A stretch of 22,015 nt of DNA, taken from positions 1 through 22,015 of the IMG/VR virus record IMGVR_UViG_3300031972_000193. One strand, given 5' to 3'. The notes under the pieces are model-generated. The model was not told where the DNA came from and ran no database searches. It saw only the letters and a program-made list of their open reading frames with translations. How positions within the stretch are numbered: the first letter of the stretch is position 1; every line of letters starts with the position of its first letter. The stretch is from a virus. Positions 4,394-13,120 of the stretch are shown here, one piece after another. The translations under genes and the position numbers were made by a program.

Positions 4394-6514
4394 GTGTTCA
4401 ACGTCAAAGCAACAGCAGAAGATTCTGCGTTGGACTTAGCGCTTGCTTATGCGGAGTCAGGATTTAGTGTAGTTCCGTTACAACGCCATAATAAGGTCCC
4501 ACCAAAAGGACTAGGCAGTTGGGAAAAGTATAAGAGCGAACAGCCAACAACAGAAGATATAACAAGATGGTTCAAAGGCCGTGATGATTTAGTCGTAGCC
4601 TTAGTAACTGGAAAGTTCTTAGTTATAGATGCAGATACACCAGAGGCAGTTATATGGGCTGCCAATAATTTACCAGTCACCCCATTAAAGGTAGCTACTG
4701 GTAAGGGTATGCACTACTACTACAATAACCCAGAAAATTTCACGACTTATGTTGCAAGGAGAACTGCGGATTTTGATCCTGCGAAGCTCATTGATATAAG
4801 AGGCGTCGGTGGTCTGATTATTGCCCCCTATAATATTCATGCTACTGGCGCTATTTATGAACCACAGGTCATACCAGGTTGGGAGTTGTATGACACAGGA
4901 GATTTACCAGACTTTAGCCGTGAGGATTGGGTCAAGGTAACAGGTGCAGACAAGATCAATGGCAAACCCATTGCTACACCATTATCTTTAGAGGCAGCAG
5001 CAGAAGGTAGTCGTAATGATACAGCAGCAAGATTAGCAGGATATCTGATAGCCAAAGGCTTGAATGTAGACTTTGCACAATTCTTTTTACAGTCATGGAA
5101 CAGAACAAACAAACCACCTTTATCTGATACGGAGATAGCGACTACTGTAAATTCTATAATGAAAACCCATGAGCGTAAGAACCAAGCGGCTCCTACCTAC
5201 ATGTCCAAGAACAGAGTTATCAAAGAGCCAGAGAACCTCTACTCACCACCAGGCATACTTAAAGACATCTACGAATACTCTGAAAGCATAGCGCAGATTT
5301 CACAGCCAGCACTTAGCTTGCAATCAGCTTTAGGTCTGGCCTCAGTTGCAGCAGGTCGTATGTATAAATCAGATATGAACAACTACTCGTCTTTGTATTT
5401 TATGTGTATCGCCAAGTCAGGTCAGGGCAAAGAGAATACCAAGACTGTTATTGAATCTATCTTAGATGCTTCTGGTCATGTGGACCTTATGGCTGGAGAT
5501 GGTTATACATCAAGTGGCGCTGTTTATAGTCTGCTACGCCATAGACCAACTCATATTACTGTAATGGACGAGTTTGGTAAAAGATTAGAGAGTATAGCCA
5601 AGTCATCCAACTCTAACAAAGAAGACGCCCTACAGGTTCTCATGGAGTCTTGGGGTCGTTGTCATGGCACTATTAGACCTGATAACTATTCGCTTATGAA
5701 TATGTCTAGCAAACAACAAGAAGAGGCTATGGATAGATCTACCATCAAGCCAGCTATAACACTTATGGGTATGAGTGTGCCTAAGAATTTTTACGGCGCT
5801 TTATCTACAGGTAGAATTGTAGACGGCTTTTTAAATAGGTTTATTGTGGTTGAGTCTAAGCTACCTAGAGTTGTAGGCAGAATGGTGCCGTTTATAGAAC
5901 CATCTTATGAGATATGTGAATGGGTTAGGAAGATGCGAGAAACTAAGAATGAAATGGAAGAGCTTGCCAAGAACAACTCAGAGATGGACTTCAAGCAACG
6001 TATCTTGGTCTTTGATGATGAGAGTAAAGAGTTACTAACCAAGCTTGCATACAAACTTATAGAAGAACAAGACGCTTTAGAGAAAGATGGCTTAGAAGTA
6101 TTGCTATCAAGAACTAGAGAAAAGGCCATGCGTTTAGCTTTGATATGTGCATTGGCTGACAATCCAAAGACAAGAGTTATCAGAAGCGACATGACCAAGT
6201 GGGCTATTGATTATGTTTACTACTATGACCAACTGCTTGTAGATAATTGTGAAGACAAGGTAGCTGGCTCAGAAACAGAAGGTAAGATTAAACAGGTGCT
6301 TAGCTTTATTAGATCGCAAGGTGAGATAGGTATAAGTAAGCGTGATATAGATAGACGTGAAATCTTTAGAAGTATGAAGTCATACGAAGTCAAAGAGATT
6401 ATAGAAAGACTTAAAAACTCTGGAGAAATCCAAGAGAAAGATGTTAAGACTAAAACTACAGGCAGACCAACTAAACGTATTGTGGCGATTGATCCTGAGT
6501 TTTTTGATGACTAA
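4394..6514 (+). CDS. Primase-helicase: PrimPol domain fused to DUF3987 ATPase (706 aa)
   Basis: A replication initiator-type fusion. The N-terminal archaeo-eukaryotic primase/polymerase domain (about 12-180) has VIDAD with metal-binding Asp79 and Asp81, TGKGMHYYY with His107, and DIRGVGGLIIAP (134-145). A PriCT-like helical linker follows (about 204-262). The DUF3987 ATPase core (about 285-620) has a P-loop-like AKSGQGKENT (340-349), a Walker B VMDEFG (Asp392, Glu393), and helical regions beyond. The C-terminal 90 residues look like a winged-helix domain (GEIGISKRDIDRREIFR). It starts at GTG because the conserved ALAYAESGFSVVPLQ block begins soon after and no better start exists. The P-loop has Glu after GK where Ser/Thr is usual. 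It should prime and unwind phage DNA. Confidence 0.85.
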   Translation: MFNVKATAEDSALDLALAYAESGFSVVPLQRHNKVPPKGLGSWEKYKSEQPTTEDITRWFKGRDDLVVALVTGKFLVIDADTPEAVIWAANNLPVTPLKVATGKGMHYYYNNPENFTTYVARRTADFDPAKLIDIRGVGGLIIAPYNIHATGAIYEPQVIPGWELYDTGDLPDFSREDWVKVTGADKINGKPIATPLSLEAAAEGSRNDTAARLAGYLIAKGLNVDFAQFFLQSWNRTNKPPLSDTEIATTVNSIMKTHERKNQAAPTYMSKNRVIKEPENLYSPPGILKDIYEYSESIAQISQPALSLQSALGLASVAAGRMYKSDMNNYSSLYFMCIAKSGQGKENTKTVIESILDASGHVDLMAGDGYTSSGAVYSLLRHRPTHITVMDEFGKRLESIAKSSNSNKEDALQVLMESWGRCHGTIRPDNYSLMNMSSKQQEEAMDRSTIKPAITLMGMSVPKNFYGALSTGRIVDGFLNRFIVVESKLPRVVGRMVPFIEPSYEICEWVRKMRETKNEMEELAKNNSEMDFKQRILVFDDESKELLTKLAYKLIEEQDALEKDGLEVLLSRTREKAMRLALICALADNPKTRVIRSDMTKWAIDYVYYYDQLLVDNCEDKVAGSETEGKIKQVLSFIRSQGEIGISKRDIDRREIFRSMKSYEVKEIIERLKNSGEIQEKDVKTKTTGRPTKRIVAIDPEFFDD

Positions 6515-9500
6515 GCTAGTCTGCCTAAGCTTTCAGCTATATCCTCGTTAAGAGAAGATCCACCTAACAAACTTCTGCTTATAGGAGCCTGAGTATTTTG
6601 ACCAAGTGGATTTGTAGGCATAATGTCTGGTAAATCTGGTATAGCATTTGAAAGAGGTTTTGTTACCTGCTCTACCTGTCCTCTTAATTCTTCTGCTGTC
6701 GCTTGATTTTCTGGTGATTCTATTTGTTTTCTTAATTCTTGATCTAAAGAAGTTTTTGCAACGTTCCCACTTTCCTGAAGACTTTGAGCTGCTGTTAGCC
6801 TAAGCGCTTTTTCAAAAGCATCTATGACCATCATAGTTGAGCTTGTATCAGTATTTGCCATCATTTTAACAATTCTAGGATTTGCAAATACATTACTAAA
6901 TACTTTTAATCCTAAAATAGTTGGCATCAAAGAAATGTTAAGAGCTTGCGCTCCAATAGCACCAGCAACAATTCCACCAGCTGTTAATCCTTGCGCTGCT
7001 CCAACTTGTAAATCTAATGATTGTTGTAAAGCTTTAAATGCAAGTAACTGTTCTTTGCCAAACATAGCTTCAAGAGTTTCATCTCCATAAGATTTTAAAG
7101 CAGTTTTAAGATTATTAGGCTTAAATATATCTGAAAGTTTAGATGTAGATTTTAAAGAACCAACACTTACGGCTTCTGTTAGAAGTTGGCCCATAGCGTT
7201 CTCTTGTATCTGCGCAAATGTTTCTGGTGCTAATTTTTTATTTTTTACCATTTGTTTTATTAAATTAATATCAGCAGCAGAGTTTGGTCTAAAAATAGTA
7301 GCTACAACTTTTTCTGGAGTTTGGTTGTTTATGTTTTTTATAAATTGTTTTTTACTAAAATCTTCTGCAACTTGTAAAAGAGTTGCTTTTTGTTTTAGAG
7401 TTTTTAAAATTTCATTTGCAACATTAATTTCTGGAATAAAATCTTTTCCATCTCCAGGTCTTGCACCCATAATGTATTTTTCTGGTTTTTGTTCTAATCG
7501 TAAAAGAAATTCATCTAAATCTTTTTTGCTAATCTTTGGTTTAAGTGCGTTTATATCATCAAGCAATGCAATATTTTGATCGTACTTATTTCCAAATAAC
7601 TCTCTTAATGTAGAATTACCATCTTTGCTGTCATATTTTTTTATATTTTTACTAAGGGCTACAGGGTTTATTAATTTAGTTGCTGGATCTGTGCTATTTG
7701 CAATAGCATTTTTAAATAACAAGCCTGTTAACTGACCTCTATACATTTCTTTTTTTGTTGGATCTACAGCATTTAAAATTTCTTTTACTTGTTTGCCGCT
7801 TACAGGATTATCAATAAAGCCAAATATTTCTTCTGCATCTAACTTACCATTTCCTCCATTAGCAGCTTTAACTCTATTTACTATATCTTTATAAACAGTA
7901 CCTTGAAATTTACCTATATTTGTAGCAAAGTCTTGATCGGCAGCTTTTAAAGCACCTATTGCGCCTTGTGCACTTTTTAAAGATTCAGCACTTAAATCTT
8001 GCCCAACAAATGCTTTTTTATTAATTATATCTTTAAATAAATTGTCAATTTCTTCGTCAGCTTTTCCAACAGCTCTGTAGATAGAGCCGCTTACTTGTCC
8101 TCTAGCATAAAGATCATTCTTTACTGCTTTAAATTCTTTTCTGGCGTTTACAAGTTTTTGTAAATTATCTACCTTACCTTCTGCTAAATCTTTTATTTTT
8201 TTGTAAGCAGATCCTGCGTATTTAAAATACTCATCTTCTACATTAAAAGTATCAAAAATTTCTTTAAATCTACTTTTCTCTGCTTGTAAAGCTTTGGTTA
8301 TTGTTTCATCTCCAATACTATTTTTTAAAGCATTAATAGATTCATCGTATAATTTTTTATTACTAACACTCCATGTAGAATAACTTTCATACATTATGTC
8401 TTGAAGTTCTTGTTTTAATTCTGCTCCTTCTTTTCTTAAACCTTTATAGTTTAAACCTCTAACAGTATTCATTTCATCAAGCATCATTTTTAATAGATCA
8501 TCTAATCCTTCATCTGATGTCATTAATGCTTTATCTAAATCAGATTTGAATATTTTTAATTCTTGGTTTGCTGTTTTTCCTATAGCTCCAGATGAAACAA
8601 ATTTATCTATTGTTGCATTTTTGTTTCCTATAGATTCAAAAAATCTATTCATGTTTTGTATTAAATTTGTCCTAACTCTTTTCTCTCTTGGTGATGCGCC
8701 TGTAACGGCCTCAGCAATAGATTGTCCCCTGGCTGGTATGCTTCTTCCCAAAGCTGCTTGAGTAACAATTCCTCTTGAAAACTTGGGTTTAATTTTTTGT
8801 TTCTTAAGTTCTTTTAATACTTCATTTCTAGTAGCTTTAAAACTTGTATCTATTACTCCATCTTTACTGGTAATATTTTTTTTAGTTGCTATTTGAGAGT
8901 CTACTCTAAATATATCTTTTAAATCATATCCTTCCATTACAAATTTAGAATCTCTTATTGCTCCAACATCAGCAGTTTTTCCAAAATAAGTAGCAAATAT
9001 ACCGCCCAAAATTTCTCCAGCTCCTTGAGCTACAAAACCTAATACCGCCTCATCTTTAACCATTTCTGCAATTTCTTCTTCGTTTTGTAATTGCACTCCT
9101 CTAGCAACTTCGTTTGCTTCTTCTGCTGCTTTACCAGCTCCAGATCCAGCTGCAACTAAAGCAGCTCTTCCTATTCTAGAGCCTACAAGACCTCTTAAAA
9201 ACTTTATGCCTCTCATGTAAGGATTGACTGAAGCTATAGCTCCACCCACAGGGCCAACATAGCCAGCCATATCTGCAAAATCTCCAGAAGTAAAAGATTT
9301 ATTTTCATCTATAACAATATTTTTATTAGAAACTTCTAATCCTAAACTTGCTTGACCTTTAGGAGTTAAAGCCAAACTTCCTTTTGAGTCTCTAACAAAA
9401 CCACCTGATCCAACATAATCTTTTAATACATTTTCCTTTTCAGATATAAAATTATTGTTATCGTCATAATAATCTTCAGCTACAGACAATTGCGCTCTTA

Positions 9501-9669
9501 AAGCATTATCTTGTATGCCTGTTTCATAATCAAAATAAACTTTGTCGTATGCTTTAGAGCCTTCCTTTTTAGCAACTACAGCTTTAGCTTTAGCCTTAGC
9601 GTCTTCTGGATTATCGGCTTTAACTCTAACTACGACTCCTTCAGCTAACTTGACATCATATATTTCCAT
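6511..9669 (-). CDS. Large virion-associated protein, possible ejection protein (1052 aa)
   Basis: No domain family recognised. The N-terminus (YDVKLAEGVVVRVKADNPED) resembles short N-terminal modules I recall on large internal proteins of marine phages. Two glycine/alanine-rich hydrophobic stretches stand out: about 135-230 (GYVGPVGGAIASV, AALVAAGSGAGKAA, GFVAQGAGEILGGIFATYF) and about 895-930 (LTAGGIVAGAIGAQALNISL and following residues). Between them lies a long lysine/glutamate-rich helical body. Large size, helical body and membrane-seeking segments fit a protein packaged in the capsid and injected with DNA, as with T7-group internal proteins; that is inference. It is the last gene of the late run, has no clear Shine-Dalgarno, and starts at a TAATG junction. 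Its stop overlaps the primase-helicase stop by four bases. Confidence 0.7.
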   Translation of the reverse strand: MEIYDVKLAEGVVVRVKADNPEDAKAKAKAVVAKKEGSKAYDKVYFDYETGIQDNALRAQLSVAEDYYDDNNNFISEKENVLKDYVGSGGFVRDSKGSLALTPKGQASLGLEVSNKNIVIDENKSFTSGDFADMAGYVGPVGGAIASVNPYMRGIKFLRGLVGSRIGRAALVAAGSGAGKAAEEANEVARGVQLQNEEEIAEMVKDEAVLGFVAQGAGEILGGIFATYFGKTADVGAIRDSKFVMEGYDLKDIFRVDSQIATKKNITSKDGVIDTSFKATRNEVLKELKKQKIKPKFSRGIVTQAALGRSIPARGQSIAEAVTGASPREKRVRTNLIQNMNRFFESIGNKNATIDKFVSSGAIGKTANQELKIFKSDLDKALMTSDEGLDDLLKMMLDEMNTVRGLNYKGLRKEGAELKQELQDIMYESYSTWSVSNKKLYDESINALKNSIGDETITKALQAEKSRFKEIFDTFNVEDEYFKYAGSAYKKIKDLAEGKVDNLQKLVNARKEFKAVKNDLYARGQVSGSIYRAVGKADEEIDNLFKDIINKKAFVGQDLSAESLKSAQGAIGALKAADQDFATNIGKFQGTVYKDIVNRVKAANGGNGKLDAEEIFGFIDNPVSGKQVKEILNAVDPTKKEMYRGQLTGLLFKNAIANSTDPATKLINPVALSKNIKKYDSKDGNSTLRELFGNKYDQNIALLDDINALKPKISKKDLDEFLLRLEQKPEKYIMGARPGDGKDFIPEINVANEILKTLKQKATLLQVAEDFSKKQFIKNINNQTPEKVVATIFRPNSAADINLIKQMVKNKKLAPETFAQIQENAMGQLLTEAVSVGSLKSTSKLSDIFKPNNLKTALKSYGDETLEAMFGKEQLLAFKALQQSLDLQVGAAQGLTAGGIVAGAIGAQALNISLMPTILGLKVFSNVFANPRIVKMMANTDTSSTMMVIDAFEKALRLTAAQSLQESGNVAKTSLDQELRKQIESPENQATAEELRGQVEQVTKPLSNAIPDLPDIMPTNPLGQNTQAPISRSLLGGSSLNEDIAESLGRLA

Positions 9670-11831
9670 TATGTTGCATCTATAAATATGCCAGCAGAGG
9701 ATCTACCTAAATCTGTATTGCCAAGAATTATTGGACTACTAAAACTGTAATCTTTAGTATTTATAATTTTTTCTAATAAATCTTTATAGCTGCTAATAGC
9801 ATCTGTTCCTACATTTCCATAAGCTGGATTTTGCATTAGTTTATATGTAGTTGAAATTGTATCTCTTTTGTCAATATTACTGGTTACTAAACTTTGTCTA
9901 GCATTTTTAAGTTTTTTTAAGATTTCTCCAGGAGGGCTAGTTAAATCTAAATCACCAAATACTCTATTAACAATATCTCTATCTGTGTCAGATATAGTTC
10001 TTCCAGATTCTTGTAATATTGCTCTAATGCTTCTTTGTTTTACTTGTTCTATCATGTTTTGAATCTTTGTTGCTGCTGATGCTTCTTTGTCATAACCTGC
10101 AAAAGCAGCTGCTTCATCTTTAAATCTTTCAAACCTGCCTGGTAATCCTGTTATTGGAACACCTTTTTGCACAGCTTCCTCAAAAAGACTAATAGTATCA
10201 TTCATAATAGCGATAGACGCTTCTCCGCCTTCAAAAAATCCAACATTTGTGTTTAATTCTTTAGCCATAAGATCTAGGCCTTTTATATCAGATGGTTTTA
10301 ACAAAGGCTTGACTCCAGCTATTGCTTCTTCTGATTTTCTTTGAGCTGCTAATTGTTCTTCTAACACTCTTTCTTCTGCTGCTGCGGCCGATCCTTTGCC
10401 AATGCCTTCTGCAAAGTTTCCATATTGAGTTAAACCTTTACCAATATTTCTCATTAGCCTTTGAGTATCTTTATTATTAAATATAGAATTTGAAATTTCA
10501 GCTGCTGCATCATTACTATCATCAAGTATATTTATATTTGGTAATTTGTCTTCTCCTGAACCTTTTCCAGGCTCGTCTCCAGTACCTTCTGGATTAGTAG
10601 ATGTTCCTGTTATAGTCTCATCATCTGCTGCAGTTTCACCTGCTATAGCATCGCTTTCTATAGGAGTTCCTATTGCATCGTCATTTGTAGTAGGAGTTTC
10701 TTCTTTTGTTTCAACTGTAACATTATCTTCTGCTATTTTTGATAAATCTTTGCTTGCATCGTAAACTTCTGGAGCTTGATATTGAACTCCAGGAATTTGA
10801 AGTAATCTTGCTAAACCAATGTCTTCTTTTGATATATCAACATCTGGAATAAAATCTTTAACAGCTTGCCTACCTGCAGCACCACCTCCAAGTTCTCCAA
10901 AAAATCCTGCTATACCTTCAGCTATTGGGCTTGCTATATTGCCAAATTGTCTACCTACTTCCTGAGCACCATAACCAAAATCTCCAGGACTAGCAAATGT
11001 ACCTCTTCTTTCTTCAAAAGATCCTCCTAGTCTTTGACTTATTCTGAAAGGTTCATCCATGTCTGCAAAATTTTCTAATATTGCAGCAACGTCTGGACTA
11101 AATTCAAAATTTCTATTATTTATTATTGAGTATAAAGTCATGCCTCCAAGCATTCCTCCTTCAACTTGCTGTTGAAAATCTCTTGGCAAATTATATATAG
11201 AATTAGTTGTTTTATCTCTTATCTGCAAATTACTTAAATCAGATGAAGTTCCAATATCTGTAATTTCTGGTAGATTGTCCTCTTCAACCACAGGTAAGTC
11301 TGAAGGCATTTGAGGAGGAATCATGTCTATATCTATACTTGGCATGTTTAAAATTTGCCTAGCTTCTTCTTCGCTTAAATTAAAAGAATAATTTGGAGAG
11401 GTTAACATTATCAATTGCTGGTCTTTTCCAAATTGAGCAGTTGCTGCTAAAAATTCTTGTAGTTCAGGCGGGACTATACTTATGTCATCTAAGTTTGGGA
11501 GCTCTGGCGGAGTTGCACCTTCTGGGAAACTTGGATTCATTGTTGTCATGCCATCTTGATTTGCAGTAACTGTAGTTTCAGGTATTTGCGGAAAAACATT
11601 AAAATTACCTTCAAACTCATTAGCTCCAGGACTTGCTACTGCTGAATTAATACTTCCGCCTAATTGAGAAACTGCTGCTTCTATATCACCCATAGCTAAA
11701 TCTGGGAGCATTTCTTTTATTTCAAGAGCGTTGTAGCCTTGAGATACATAGTAACCAATTAACTCAGGGATGCTTGGCTCTGCTTGAGCAGCTCCACCAT
11801 TTGCAAACATCTTTCTATTTAATACATTCAT
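9669..11831 (-). CDS. Virion-associated protein, acidic (720 aa)
   Basis: Not assigned to a family. It opens with NRKMFANGGAAQAEPSIPEL; a short [M/Y]F-x-[N/K]-GG element of this kind also occurs in the 442-aa protein (YFNKGGIA), suggesting a shared assembly or processing signal. Residues about 60-430 are low-complexity, rich in Pro, Asp, Glu, Thr and Ser, and probably disordered. The last 250 residues are helical (EERVLEEQLAAQRKSEEAI; RSIRAILQESGRTISDTD). The latter segment resembles C-terminal parts of phage structural proteins I have seen but cannot name. It starts two bases after the 428-aa gene's stop with no clear Shine-Dalgarno, so translation probably depends on coupling. It is likely an internal or tail-associated virion component. 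Confidence 0.65.
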   Translation of the reverse strand: MNVLNRKMFANGGAAQAEPSIPELIGYYVSQGYNALEIKEMLPDLAMGDIEAAVSQLGGSINSAVASPGANEFEGNFNVFPQIPETTVTANQDGMTTMNPSFPEGATPPELPNLDDISIVPPELQEFLAATAQFGKDQQLIMLTSPNYSFNLSEEEARQILNMPSIDIDMIPPQMPSDLPVVEEDNLPEITDIGTSSDLSNLQIRDKTTNSIYNLPRDFQQQVEGGMLGGMTLYSIINNRNFEFSPDVAAILENFADMDEPFRISQRLGGSFEERRGTFASPGDFGYGAQEVGRQFGNIASPIAEGIAGFFGELGGGAAGRQAVKDFIPDVDISKEDIGLARLLQIPGVQYQAPEVYDASKDLSKIAEDNVTVETKEETPTTNDDAIGTPIESDAIAGETAADDETITGTSTNPEGTGDEPGKGSGEDKLPNINILDDSNDAAAEISNSIFNNKDTQRLMRNIGKGLTQYGNFAEGIGKGSAAAAEERVLEEQLAAQRKSEEAIAGVKPLLKPSDIKGLDLMAKELNTNVGFFEGGEASIAIMNDTISLFEEAVQKGVPITGLPGRFERFKDEAAAFAGYDKEASAATKIQNMIEQVKQRSIRAILQESGRTISDTDRDIVNRVFGDLDLTSPPGEILKKLKNARQSLVTSNIDKRDTISTTYKLMQNPAYGNVGTDAISSYKDLLEKIINTKDYSFSSPIILGNTDLGRSSAGIFIDAT

Positions 11832-11833
11832 AA

Positions 11834-13120
11834 TTAACCAGTTTGAGTGTTTCCTGTATTTTGGTTTTGATTGCCATACTGTCCGCCATAATTAGAGTAA
11901 GCATTAAAGAATGCTCCTAATCCTAATGCGCTTGGATCTTGAGGCATTCCGTATGTAGTATTAATGCTAGTTCCACCAGGTGTGTACTGAGGCATAAATC
12001 CTCGCATATAATCTACAGCCTTCATTCCTCTAAATCTATTTCTTTCATCAGCATCATACGCAGCATCTATACCACGTTGCTTCATTCCTCTGGCTGCTTC
12101 GTCAAAGCCCATTAATTCGCTTCTTTCATCTCTGCCCATTTGTTGATACATGCCACCAAGTCCGCCCATTTCTCTGCCGTAGTCGGTGTAATCTCTTGTA
12201 AGGCCGCCAATATCTCCAGATATACTTCTCATATCTCCAGCACCAGTTCTTGCTATGTCGCCTCTTCTGGCGCCTAAGCCCATCATGTCACCAGCAAATC
12301 CTCTTCTAGCACCTAACATATCTCTGCCTAATCCAGATTCAAATCCAGCAGCTCTTTCTAATGCGCCTCTGCCAAATCTTGATTCATCTATAGCTCTGCC
12401 TTGAGCTGTATCAAAACCTCTAGAACGTATACTAGATAAAGCTTCACCTAAACCTCTACCTAAAGCAGCTCTTCTTTCTTCAGCTCCAAGCTTAGCTCTA
12501 GAACCAAAAGCAGATTGACCGCCTGATTGAATGTCTCTTGCTCTTTGGCCTATGTCGGCTATCTCGCCTTGTTTGAATACGTCATCTATTGTTTGTTGTA
12601 CAACTTGATTTTCAAATGGATTGTTGTAAGCAGCTGTAGAACGTGGATCAAAGCCTTGCAAAGAAGCTCTTTGAAAGTCTCTAGCTGATGGTCCTTGTCT
12701 ACCAAAGCTGGACATTAAATCTCCCATACCCATTCCATACTGTTGCTCTGCTTGGGATAAATATGGTTGTTGCATTTGACCAGCTCTTCTATAACCTTCT
12801 GTAGCTTCATCAAGCAATCCTCTTCTTTCTCCTATAGTTCCCATCCCTTGTAGCAAAGTATTTTTTTGAAAGTCTAAATAAGGTTTATATCCACCAATTC
12901 CAGCATAAGCAGATTCCATTGCTCTGTTGGCAAATGGAGAAAACCCTGCTACACCTCTAGGATCAAATCTTCTGCCATAAGCTGCTTCTGCAGCTCTTCT
13001 GCCTTCACTTAATATACCTTCGTAATCTGGACTGCCGAAATAAAATTCTCTTAAACGAGGATCGCTTATTTGTTGGTTTTTTTTAATCCCTGTTACTATC
13101 GGGTTTACTGTATCTGCCAT
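11834..13120 (-). CDS. Virion-associated Gly/Arg-rich protein (428 aa)
   Basis: Resembles a phage structural type with a conserved central block, here NPFENQVVQQTIDDVFKQGE (about 166-185) followed by QSGGQSAFGSRAKLGAEE. This NPxxxxVVxxTxxD...GAFGSR pattern recurs in virion proteins of marine and freshwater phages, as I recall it. From about residue 225 the sequence becomes a quasi-repetitive run of short Gly/Arg/Asp/Met units (FGRGALERAAGFESGLGR, GARRGDIARTGAGDMR). It ends in an Asn/Gln/Gly tail (YGNQNQNTGNTQTG). Its biochemical role is unknown; a tail, internal or DNA-transfer part is plausible. GAGG precedes the ATG, which is fused to the preceding stop (TAATG). Confidence 0.65.
   Translation of the reverse strand: MADTVNPIVTGIKKNQQISDPRLREFYFGSPDYEGILSEGRRAAEAAYGRRFDPRGVAGFSPFANRAMESAYAGIGGYKPYLDFQKNTLLQGMGTIGERRGLLDEATEGYRRAGQMQQPYLSQAEQQYGMGMGDLMSSFGRQGPSARDFQRASLQGFDPRSTAAYNNPFENQVVQQTIDDVFKQGEIADIGQRARDIQSGGQSAFGSRAKLGAEERRAALGRGLGEALSSIRSRGFDTAQGRAIDESRFGRGALERAAGFESGLGRDMLGARRGFAGDMMGLGARRGDIARTGAGDMRSISGDIGGLTRDYTDYGREMGGLGGMYQQMGRDERSELMGFDEAARGMKQRGIDAAYDADERNRFRGMKAVDYMRGFMPQYTPGGTSINTTYGMPQDPSALGLGAFFNAYSNYGGQYGNQNQNTGNTQTG

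Noticed and set aside
9130-9160. P-loop-like GSGAGKAA in the 1052-aa protein
   Set aside because: No Ser/Thr after Lys, no Walker B, and it lies in a Gly/Ala-rich stretch where such strings arise by chance.
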